From positions 732,184-796,183 of the forward strand of contig JAKMXF010000144.1 in the NCBI GenBank assembly GCA_024704765.1: a stretch of DNA of 64,000 nt. Direction: 5' to 3'. This DNA is from Oopsacas minuta. Lineage: Eukaryota; Porifera; Hexactinellida; Lyssacinosida; Leucopsacidae. Both the position numbers and the translations under genes were made by a program. The stretch's first letter is position 1; each line of letters begins with the position of its first letter. Of this stretch, positions 10,090-18,867 are shown one piece after another. The notes beneath the pieces were generated by a model. The model ran no database searches and was not told the origin of the DNA. It saw only the letters and a list, made by a program, of their open reading frames with translations.

Positions 10090-11411
10090 ACATTAAAATT
10101 TCTGATACATACATGTTATGCACTAAACCGATTTATCCGAAATTCATTCTTGATGAAGAAACCTTTAAAAAGTTGGAATTTACAAACATGTTCACGTCTG
10201 AGAATATTTTCAATATCTATCAGTACGTCACTGAATTTCTGTCTGTTTTAAATACCGATATTGCTGAATTGACAAGAGAAGAATTTGCAGAAATGGTTCA
10301 GCCAATAAAAGAACAATTCGAGAAAGATTCTATTGGTTGCCCCAATCAGTGTCCTAGTTGTGGAAAGCTCTGTGAGAGAGAACTGCATCCAAATAACGGT
10401 AAATGTATGATTAAAACTGGACACCAGATCTGTTCAATGGGTGGTAAGGTTTGGAATTACGATGAAAATAATAGTGCTGTTTTATTCATGTGTGACGATT
10501 TCAGAGATAATACCACCATTGTTCTGCAAGGGCGTACCAGAATTTGGAAACAATTTAAACATTTTTCCGCGTTTGAATGGGATTGGCATCTGCCAAAAGA
10601 TCACAAAAACTTAGCTTTACAATATACTAATCGCGAAAAAATGAAAAATATTTGGAACAAATTCGGGAGAGGAATCCTGGAATATTACTCGGTCAGAGGG
10701 ACAGCTATTACATTTGTACCATACACTTCATCTTATGACGTATACCAAATTCTTCAAGTTAAATATTACATTTGTTTCGTCATCGATGGGACAATGTCTA
10801 TGCTCACAGAACTCAAGAGAGTTCGTAATTCTGTTGGACAGTTCATTAAGATGTATAAAGAACATGGGAGTGTACCGCATTTTAAAGTAATAATCTATCG
10901 TGATCACTGTGACAAAGTTCTATTGGAAAAGTTTCCAAATGACAATAAATTCACGTCAGATTTTGCTAGTATTCAGGAATTTCTTCTTTCAGTTGAAGCA
11001 TACGGTGGGTTAGATTTCCCAGAGGCAGCATTGGATGGACTAGCAACCGCAGCAACTGAATGCGAATGGAAGACTACAATTGGTGTTAAGAACATCATTA
11101 TTCACATTTTTGACGCACCCCCACACGGGGATTTTCCAAACCCTACTGTACATGATCTTAGGAGTAATAAAGCGCATTGTTGCTGTTGTAATCATGGTAC
11201 AATTTGTCCGTTTGATTGGCAAACTCATGTCTGGGATAATATTGAAATAAATCAAATTGAATATCATGGAATAAATACAGGCAAAAGAAATCCTTCTTTC
11301 GAAGCTACGATGAAGGAGAAATTGGGAGATCTGTGTGGTGAATTCCAGACGGTAGGAAAGGAAGTGGTTAACGATGCGATATTAAAATTTTTTATTGATC
11401 ATCAAAATTAA
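10077..11411 (+). CDS. Very large GTPase/vWA gene, block 4: zinc-binding motif and vWA domain
   Basis: Open from 10077; first ATG at 10113 (432 residues). It starts with sequence continuing the end of block 3 (VNIKISDTYMLCTKPIYPKF). A cysteine-rich segment, CPNQCPSCGKLC followed by H and more C residues (about 10341-10440), looks like a zinc-binding site. A von Willebrand A domain follows, beginning YYICFVIDGTMSM with a MIDAS-like D-G-T-M-S at residues 225-229, then YRDHCD and GGLDFPEAALDG. VLIG-like GTPases of invertebrates and fungi often end in such a vWA domain, from my knowledge of the family. Block 4 could be a separate gene, but the open overlap and the known architecture make it more likely the C-terminus of the same protein. 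Confidence 0.75.
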   Translation, partial: SRWVNIKISDTYMLCTKPIYPKFILDEETFKKLEFTNMFTSENIFNIYQYVTEFLSVLNTDIAELTREEFAEMVQPIKEQFEKDSIGCPNQCPSCGKLCERELHPNNGKCMIKTGHQICSMGGKVWNYDENNSAVLFMCDDFRDNTTIVLQGRTRIWKQFKHFSAFEWDWHLPKDHKNLALQYTNREKMKNIWNKFGRGILEYYSVRGTAITFVPYTSSYDVYQILQVKYYICFVIDGTMSMLTELKRVRNSVGQFIKMYKEHGSVPHFKVIIYRDHCDKVLLEKFPNDNKFTSDFASIQEFLLSVEAYGGLDFPEAALDGLATAATECEWKTTIGVKNIIIHIFDAPPHGDFPNPTVHDLRSNKAHCCCCNHGTICPFDWQTHVWDNIEINQIEYHGINTGKRNPSFEATMKEKLGDLCGEFQTVGKEVVNDAILKFFIDHQN

Positions 11412-11806
11412 TTATAATTTTCTTATTTTATAATTCTTTTAGGATTTAGGCTATTTATTATTTGGTTTTTCAAAGATTTCCAGAGGTACTTACCTTGTGG
11501 GTGAACTACCAAATCTGTATATTTCCCTGTAAATATTATATATTGATATTTTGTATATTGAAGTTAATGAGTGTAATTACGTATTAATCAATAAGATAAT
11601 TTGCATGAATATCTGCTGAATAGAATTATTGATATATTATAGCAGGGGCAGCCTGAGTGTTGGGTTAGGTAGGGCCTGTGCCCCGTCTGAAATTGAGCGG
11701 AGTAGACTGTATCTGATAGAATTGAGATATACAATAATCTAATACAGTCTTACTTGTTATTTAAGTAAGTATTACACAAAACTTTATTATCATTGTCTCA
11801 CAATGC
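11412..11806. other. Convergent 3' ends of GTPase and SCFD2 genes
   Basis: About 395 bases between two genes facing each other. AT-rich, with one GC-rich patch near 11643-11690. No coding signal. Confidence 0.5.
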
Positions 11807-14800
11807 CTAACACGTGTGTATTGGATCTATGATTGTGAATAACATTCTTGCAGGTGTAGACAGGCGAGTACTGCATATTACTATTCTATGATTCTTCTTG
11901 TTCAAAGCTCCACAAATGTCTGTTAGACTTTTAATTTCCTTCCCTGTAACTCCACCCATCATAAACACTATCACAACATTGTTAGAGGAAGGTTTTCTTT
12001 CGAAGCTTTGAGCTTTTCCCATATAATATCCCAAACTTGACATGAGACCCTCTCCAAAGCTAATCGGGTGATATTCTAGTTCTTCTATTTTAGCATTAGA
12101 CAGCAGTAGAGTAGATAGGATGTCTCTTATCAAAGGTTCTCTGACTGCCAAAGATCTGCTGGTACTTTGTGAAGAGAATTTCAGTGGTGGCCATTGTAAC
12201 TGACAAAGATCTCTAAATATACGATTGTGAGAAATATCTAAATACGTACTTATTTAAAAAATTTTTATCTTTCTATTTACGTATGGTACGTATTTATGAA
12301 TACATGCAGCCGTGCATGATATTATATCCGCAAGTATGTATTGTCTCAACTAGAGAAATATACGTATAGTAATTGTGTATACAGAATTTTTCTTTATTAT
12401 TCTAAACATTGTAAAAGTCATACGTTATCAATTGACCTTTATAGTGAGATGGCTAGTATATTACCAGGTAAGAAGATAGCACTAGTGACTGGGGGAGGAA
12501 GTGGTATAGGCAGAACTACTGCTGTCAAGTTCTCTATAAACGGATACAATGTGATAGTAGCAGACATTGATAAGAAATCAGCTGATCAGACTGTAGAATT
12601 ATTGAAAACAGAAGGATTAGCTGTTGAGGTTGATGTCACAATTGAATCTCAGGTGGAGGCAATGGTGAAAGCAGGTGTGGATAGGTTTGGTAGAATTGAT
12701 GCCTGTTATAATAATGCAGGAATAGCTAGCCCAAGAACTAGGGTTCCTAATGTAAAGAGCGAAGATTTCTCCAGAGTAATGGATGTGAATGTGAAAGGAG
12801 TATTTCTATGCATGAAGTATGAAATACAACAATTTCTACAACAAGAACCGTTAGAAATAGAGTTAGATAATAGTGTAGTAGATCCTAACGTTAGTGAGGC
12901 TTTACTAGCTAAATCAGCTCCTAAGCCAGTTAGAGGATATATTGTTAATATGAGTAGTATCTTAGGTGAAATTCCACTACCGGGATCTTCCCCTTATGTA
13001 GCATCTAAATGGGCAGTTATAGGTTTAAGCAAGACAGCAGCTAGTGAGTATGCAAATGATGGTATTCTGATAAACTGCATTTGTCCTAGTTTTTCTGCTA
13101 GTATACTGGTTGATAAACTTAGTGAGAATATGAAGGAGAAACTAATTGCCCGAACTAGTTCGGGTAGGTTTGGAACTCAAGCTGAGATAGCAGAGACAGT
13201 TCTCTGGTTGTGTTCTGGTAAATGTACGTATATGGTTGGAGAGGCCATTACTATTAGTGGAGGTTTTGTTTAATATATATTATGAATTATTTTAATTGAT
13301 AATTCTTAGTATACTAGTGAGTACCTTGTATTTATGTTCCATAACTTGTATTATACTAAACCATATACAATGGTGTCCGCCTATTATTACTATTCGCCTA
13401 ATAGGAAGGTTTTTCAGGGATTAAGAGTCCATTTTGTATTGGTAATAATTCCTCTAATAGCAAGGAAAATTCGTGTAGATACGATTAGCTAATTGGTAAA
13501 GTCCCCTGTATGTGTGAGTGTAAACACATATTTATCATATGATAAAAATATTTTCACACCTTTGAGTCAATTAATTTGCAAATTTTCCAGAGATTATAAT
13601 TCAGCTGCTAATTACCTTAAAAGTAACACTCTATGAAATTACCGGATGTTTTGAAAATAGCGTTAATCTCCTATAAAGTGGTAGTGAACAACTAATAGGG
13701 ATGTATATTTGGATTCAGACACTTTCAACTCTATAAATCTCTAACACAATTATTTCTATACATTTACAATCCTTTGGTGAAATTGATTATTTATTATTAG
13801 TCAAATACTATTGTCTCAAACTCACAATAATTAATTCACCTATGGGGCCATGGCCATGATCCACGGTTTGTAATTAAATCTGAATATGCTGTAATTTGAG
13901 AGTTTTGGAAATTTCCAAAACGTTATAACTTTCATCAGAATCAGATACTTTTTAATTTTCCTATTGACCTATACTTTCAAGTTAGATGGCTAGCAGTACT
14001 AAGATATTACCAAGTAAGAAGATAGCACTAGTGACTGGGCAGGGAGAGGTATAGGCCAAACTACTGCTATAAAGTTCTCTGCAAACGGATACAATGTGAT
14101 AGTAGCAGACATTGATAAGAAATCAGCTGATCAGACTGTAGCGCTGTTGAAAACAGAAGGATTAGCTGTTGAGGTTGATGTCACAAATGAATCTCAGGTG
14201 GAGGCAATGGTGAAAGCAGGTGTGGATAGGTTTGGTAGAATTGATGCCTGTTTTAATAATGCAGGAATACTTAGTCCAACATGCAAACTTCCTAATGTAA
14301 AGAGCGAAGATTTCTCCAAAGTAATGGATGTGAATGTGAAAGGAGTGTTTCTATGCATGAGGTATGAAATAAAACAATTTCTACAACAAGAACCGTTAGA
14401 AATAGAGTTAGATAATAGTGTAGTAGATCCTAACGTTAGTGAGGCTCTACTAGCTAAATCGGCTCCTAAGCCAGTTAGAGGATATATTGTTAATATGAGT
14501 AGTATCTTAGGTAAAATACCAGTGCCTGAATTTTCTCCGTATGTAGCATCTAAATGGGCTGTTACAGGGTTAACCAAGACAACAGCTAGTAAGTTTGCAA
14601 ATGATGGTATTCTGATAAACTGTATTTGCCCAAGTATTATTGCCACTTTATTGATAGAGAAAATGAGTGAGAGTATTCAAGATAAGCTTCTTGAGCGATA
14701 TAGTTCAGGTAGGTTCGGGACTCAAGCTGAGATAGCAGAAGTGTTCTCTGGTTGTGTTCTGGTAAATGTACGTATATGGTTGGAGAGGCTATCACTATTA

Positions 14801-17800
14801 GTGGAGGTTTTGTATAATTATTTTAGAGTATTATTTCATATTTTTAGATTATCTATTAGTTTACTAGTGAGTGCTGTATTACAGATTTTGGTAAAATTGT
14901 ACCAAACATTTTATTCTGCTTTTAGTATTTTCTATTTTAGAAATATGTATGTAATTTAAAATCATATTTTCATCTTATTGGCTCAATAGTTATTTATCTA
15001 ATGCTAGAAAATATACGTAGGTATTTACTAACAGTGTAGATTTTGATGTCCCACCTTTTCGGACATGTCGAGTTAGTATACTAGTGAATGCTTTTTTACA
15101 AATTTTGAAAATTGTACCAAGTAATGTACACTTAAATGTAAATACTTATTTTTCAGATGTCATATTTTCACACCTTTTGGCCAATCTTTTTCAAAAATTC
15201 CGCCGTCCTGACCTCCCCAAATTATAGAGGTTCTACTGTATTACATAGTTTTCGTTGAAATCATATCATTTTATAGGATTGGGTTAACTTACTTGAACCT
15301 AATCAAGATATCATTCAGCCATAATCTCAAGCTTGCTTTATTCCTTGCAATTCTCTTTAACTCATCTGACAGACATTCTAGAAAGTTCTCTCCTCCTTCA
15401 ACTATCTTATTCACCATCTCTTCTTTCATAATCTCTTCTACTTCTCTCACTACTATTTCACTACTACTTAACATTACATATAGCAATGTAGTCAGTAGCT
15501 GCGATAAATTATTCGAATTATCCACTATTTCTTTGAGTTGTAAATTTACACTTTGAGCATCAGTATCTTGAGTTAGGACTAAAGTTAATAGTTTCTCTCT
15601 GCTCTGCATTGTATCCCACTCTCTGCTCCTTTCTCCTCCCTCCAAACATCCTATACAGGCTTCTGCTATCTGTAGCTCTCCTGCATGCCTTGCTATATCT
15701 GCAATGTCTAATTTACTGTAGGCTTCTAGCAGAGCAGATAGATGAGTTGATGTGATACGTCCCAGGCGTTGTGGTAAAGGAGATTTGTGTCCTATATAAG
15801 TAAATATTTGAATCTGATTCTCCTATATAAATATTCTACTAGCATATACTTTCGGTTGTAATTGTATGCAACAGTTACATGCAATAAGTTCGTGTAAATT
15901 TGCATGCAATGCACACATATTTGTTTTGTAAATTTTTTAGGGCAATTTTACAACTACATTATTGCACCATGTATGGTAAAGCCCAACCATACGCAATGCA
16001 GGTTTCTGTATGCAACAAGATAACAACACAATCAATAACGTTGCATGAAAAAAGTAAATTTTCATGCAACATTGTTACAGGAAAATAATACACGTTCCTA
16101 TTTCCTTGTAACAAGTTGTTTGCAACATTATTGCATGCATTTCTTATCATACAGGGCGCAGCTATTTTATACAAATTTTGTTTTTAGAATTTCGAGGGAA
16201 AATTTGTTGCATGCAACAATATTACAAGTATATGGTGGGGGCTAGGAAATTGATTACGTTCCAATAGCTAATCAGGGTAAGTTGTTAGAAAAAGAGTTAG
16301 CAGCTGACTCCGGCCGCACTATTAATAATTGTGTATTCTCTTCATCATATTCCTTATTTAATTTCAAATAATTTAATACTCATCATTAGTAGAGTTATCT
16401 AGAGCATAATGGCTAGTCTCCGCCGCAGCTACCAACAAGTCTGTGAGAGCCACGCAGTCAACAAGCCGAGCGTCTTATCTCTTCAAAGATTCTTTCAAAT
16501 AGAGAACGGACTTCCTATTCACTTGAAGGCAGGTAGGAGAGATGGCTTAGTGCTATCAGGACTAGTATTCGCATGTGGTGTAGGACTTATGGCTACTGCT
16601 TACAATATGTACAAGCTATCATTTGGGAAAATGAAGAAGTAGTATAAGTACGTGGATAGTAATAATACAAGCATTATATCAACAATTACCAAGTGCTATT
16701 TCACGACATATGAATATAAATACATTTGTAATGTAGAAGTACTGTTTAACTTATTAATTAATTAATTAGAAATTATCATAAATAAACATTCATTCAGGCG
16801 AATATCTTCAAAGATCAATGATCATATGTTGAAGAATATACATTGTTATTCTATCTGACTCCGTGGCGCAACGGTAGCGCGTCTGACTCCAGATCAGAAG
16901 GCTGCGTGTTCAAATCACGTCGGGGTCATTAACTTTTTATACTTTTTATACTTTTTATACTTTCTATATTATATAATTGTCAGTTAGTTTGGGTGTCTAA
17001 TATTTGAAATTTCCTTTATATACGTAGTAATTACTAAGTTCGTTCCCATATTTTGCAACATTTAGATTCATTTTCAAAATTTTAGATTCCGACCGCTTGT
17101 CATGGTGATATACCAAAAGTTTCAACACCCTTTTTGTCAACATATATTTATATTTAAACTTACCCATCTTCTTCAGTCCATCTAAAAGAGAAGCTACTAT
17201 TTCTAGCAGAACTTCTTGAGGTCTCAAGGTAGCCAAACTCTTGATTAGATTTTGAGCTATAATGTTGTTCGGCTGAGACAGACACCCAGGTACATAGTTA
17301 GGAGTTATATACTTCTCTGAGAACATTCTTGACATGTTTATTCTTACATCTGAAGAATCGTCACACCAGTCAGGGAAACATCCACATACTCTGTCTAGAA
17401 GATTATCCCCACAGTGACTCAATACTGTTGCCATATCCTAAGAAGACACAATTAACAATTAGATGGGAGTATATACCTACAATATTGTACATTACATACA
17501 AGTGTTCTGTCAATGAGAATGAGAGAAGCTTTCTTTCCGAACTCTGTTGGCTCATCTTCTCTAATTACAGATATGATGTTCTTGGCTAGTACTCTGCTGC
17601 TACTTCCTATACTGAATACATCCGGTGTTACACCTAACTCACTGCATAGACATAGAATGTGTTCACTCAACACCTGTAGAATGATAATATAGGGTGAGTA
17701 TGATGTTATCAGGGGTGATGTAAGCTGTCGAGTTGGTCAGGTTTGACCTGACTACTATATGACTGCTTTTATCTTCCCTATTATGGCACACTTGTTCTTA

Positions 17801-18356
17801 CTTGTAATTCAAGTTTATATGAAGCAGAAATGTTGTTCGGTTCTATCTTCCCTCCTATTGTAGTTTCTGCTCCCTGCCAGTAGTAGATATCACTTCTAAT
17901 TGCTGGTTGAGTATTGTAAGCTGGTATCAAGTGGATGTCTGGAGCTATATTAATGTTACTGCAGTTTATATGATATATATCTACATCAGCTGTTGTCTTT
18001 ATGAGAGATTCATTGAGTTGCTTATAGAGAGCTGTGTTCTGGCAGATTATTGTAGAGGCTGATATTTTTGAGATATAGCTATTAAGTGAGATTAGTGTTG
18101 ACTGAAGAAGCGGGGAAGATAAGAGAAATACTGCTGCTTCATCTGTTGAGGGAGGAGATTTCCCTGATAACACTTCTTCAAGGATGTATATCTTTAGGTT
18201 TTGTGGTTGGTTAGATATATGAGGGAGGATATCCACGTGTATCCGTGTAGTCTGCCAGTGAATTAGTTCAGCTGTAGCTTCATCTAGTAGTAACTGAGAC
18301 ACGTTTTTGTTGAGAATATCAGCTGATATGTTTGATAAATATCTACTGAGATACAT
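11807..18356 (-). CDS. SCFD2: Sec1 family domain-containing protein 2, five exons
   Basis: A Sec1/Munc18-like protein related to human SCFD2, of the family that assists membrane tethering and SNARE assembly. I rebuilt five exons with matching phase and GT-AG borders: 18356-17802, 17673-17500, 17437-17164, 15791-15293 and 12212-11807, giving 635 residues (human about 684). Exon 2 carries GVTPDVFSIGSSSRVLAKNI and LILIDRTL; exon 3 starts DMATVLSHCGDNLLD and contains VPGCLSQ; exon 5 carries VIVFMMGGVTGKEIKSL. All of these match the family in order. Introns are 128, 62, 1,372 and 3,080 bases. Intron 3 contains COX7A and tRNA-Trp, and intron 4 contains two SDR copies, all on the plus strand. The start at 18356 is the first ATG before the conserved N-terminal region. 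It shares a divergent promoter region with CLPB. Confidence 0.93.
12449..13273 (+). CDS. Short-chain dehydrogenase/reductase (SDR copy 2), nested in SCFD2 intron 4
   Basis: A 274-residue classical SDR, paralogue of the gene at 3405. It has the same TGGGSGIG motif at 14-21, NNAG at 88-91, NMSS near 169 and YVASK (Y183, K187). The frame is open upstream to 12341, but homology to both other copies places the start at 12449. The first 259 coding bases look identical to copy 1, and so does a 131-base block at 12830-12960 (two differences), whereas the stretches between and after differ clearly. The middle region around residues 90-127 is instead close to copy 3. It lies wholly inside the last SCFD2 intron, on the opposite strand, so transcription of the two genes would be antisense. 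Confidence 0.92.
   Translation: MASILPGKKIALVTGGGSGIGRTTAVKFSINGYNVIVADIDKKSADQTVELLKTEGLAVEVDVTIESQVEAMVKAGVDRFGRIDACYNNAGIASPRTRVPNVKSEDFSRVMDVNVKGVFLCMKYEIQQFLQQEPLEIELDNSVVDPNVSEALLAKSAPKPVRGYIVNMSSILGEIPLPGSSPYVASKWAVIGLSKTAASEYANDGILINCICPSFSASILVDKLSENMKEKLIARTSSGRFGTQAEIAETVLWLCSGKCTYMVGEAITISGGFV
13274..13985. other. SCFD2 intron 4 segment between SDR copies 2 and 3
   Basis: No coding signal. A block around 13371-13460 with TACAATGGTGTCCGCC and repeated CTAATAG motifs looks like a degraded small DNA-transposon end. Otherwise AT-rich intron sequence. Confidence 0.4.
13986..14817 (+). pseudogene. SDR copy 3, broken by two single-base deletions
   Basis: Starts MASSTKILPSKKIALVTG at 13986 and then loses the frame: in the glycine-rich cofactor loop it has 26 bases (14031-14056) where copies 1 and 2 have 27, giving a stop within a few codons. 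The reading frame then runs from about 14060 through NNAG, NMSS and YVASK. It is broken again near 14740, where one base is missing after GCAGAA, compared with GCAGAGACAG in copy 2. In the restored frame the end would be at TAA 14815-14817, the same place as the other copies. The central frame stays open by chance to 14959. Two separate lesions argue for a pseudogene. The insertion block (about 14378-14508) is near-identical to copy 1. Confidence 0.85.
14818..15292. other. SCFD2 intron 4 segment after SDR copy 3
   Basis: AT-rich, no gene. GTTCTACTGTATTA (15230-15243), following GACCTCCCC and TATAGAG, reads in reverse as a Tigger/pogo-like end starting TACAGTAGAACCTC. A TA-flanked partner was not found. 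Confidence 0.35.
15855..16240. repeat. TGCATG-rich hairpin repeat, copy 1 (in SCFD2 intron 3)
   Basis: A stretch dense in GCATGCAA/TTGCATG words with an internal stem-loop (GTTGCATGAAA at 16040-16050 paired with its complement at 16060-16070). It then shows AGGAAAATA, a TTGTAAC run and TTTTAGAATTT. The same order of blocks appears at 29745-29985, so this is a dispersed family of small fold-back elements. Short frames on both strands here are by-products of the repeat, not genes. Confidence 0.6.
16409..16642 (+). CDS. COX7A: Cytochrome c oxidase subunit 7A, nested in SCFD2 intron 3
   Basis: A 77-residue protein of the COX7A family, a single-pass inner-membrane subunit of respiratory complex IV that sits at the periphery of the enzyme. 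A basic N-terminus (MASLRRSYQQ) can serve as a mitochondrial presequence. The family signature follows: FFQIENGLPIHLKAGRRDGL at residues 28-47 corresponds to the FQ-x-NG-x-P-x-x-LK-G block of animal COX7A. The transmembrane helix is VLSGLVFACGVGLMATAYNMY (48-68), with a short basic tail. Single exon. It lies on the strand opposite SCFD2 inside its third intron, with an AATAAA at 16781 as likely polyadenylation signal. Confidence 0.9.
   Translation: MASLRRSYQQVCESHAVNKPSVLSLQRFFQIENGLPIHLKAGRRDGLVLSGLVFACGVGLMATAYNMYKLSFGKMKK
16857..16928 (+). tRNA. tRNA-Trp (anticodon CCA)
   Basis: A complete cloverleaf. The acceptor stem is GACTCCG with CGGGGTC plus discriminator A; the D arm contains GGCGC-AACGGTA-GCGC; the anticodon stem TCTGA/TCAGA encloses loop CTCCAGA with anticodon CCA at 16889-16891; the T arm has TTCAAAT. 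No intron. Internal A and B boxes are intact, so it should be transcribed by RNA polymerase III. It lies in SCFD2 intron 3, 215 bases after COX7A. Confidence 0.96.
16934..16958 (+). terminator. Pol III terminator: three spaced T5 runs
   Basis: Directly after the tRNA the unit ACTTTTTAT occurs three times in tandem, giving three separate TTTTT runs. One T run is enough for RNA polymerase III, so this is a redundant terminator. It may matter because the tRNA sits inside an intron transcribed the other way. Confidence 0.7.
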
Positions 18357-18867
18357 ATCCGCTAACTAAATATTATTATTTAAACTATAATTGTATATTG
18401 CGTGAAATGTGGGAGTCAACATTGCATTGTAAGCGTTTTTAATACAGTACAGGACTAGCTTTGAAATTTCTGTATACTGTATTGTAATCCCTAATATGGC
18501 TGAAATATAGGTGTTAACACAGCATACACGACGCACTAATGTTGTATCTTGTATGGCGGTCTTGAAGACTCAATATAGGTATTTCTTTTGCAATTTTCAT
18601 ATCCTGAATGTTTATTTACTGATTACTGACTAGTAACCATACCGTAGGCTGTGAGTATAAATCGTTTAGATCAGTGGTTTTCAACCTTTTTCACCTGCGT
18701 ACCCCTTGGTCAATTTTCTGGGGTCCGGGGACCGACCCCCCTGCCATTAAACATAATTCGATCTCTTTTAGGACGACGAACAGGTCGCTAACCCCAGGTT
18801 GAGAACCACAACTTTAGATGTTACGTTATAACTTATAAATATTAACCATATTTGTTCAAGTATATAA
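18357..18867. promoter_or_regulatory. Divergent promoter region of SCFD2 and CLPB
   Basis: About 510 bases between two start codons pointing away from each other, so both promoters must lie here or the genes share a bidirectional one. No TATA box or named factor site is convincing. A hAT-type MITE has inserted at 18672-18811, within about 200 bases of the CLPB start. Confidence 0.5.
18672..18811. mobile_element. hAT-type MITE with 8-bp target duplication
   Basis: A 140-bp element with imperfect terminal inverted repeats, CAGTGGTTTTCAACC at the left and GGTTGAGAACCAC near the right end. It is flanked by GTTTAGAT (18664-18671) and CTTTAGAT (18812-18819), which match at 7 of 8 positions, as expected for a hAT target-site duplication. 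No coding capacity. Confidence 0.75.

Noticed and set aside
10086-10158. A 73-base intron joining GTPase blocks 3 and 4
   Set aside because: No pyrimidine tract, and the removed part reads as good coding sequence (IYPKFILDEE).
12341-12448. N-terminal extension of SDR copy 2 (36 residues)
   Set aside because: Both other SDR copies start at the conserved MAS; the extension lies upstream of the shared block and resembles no other copy.
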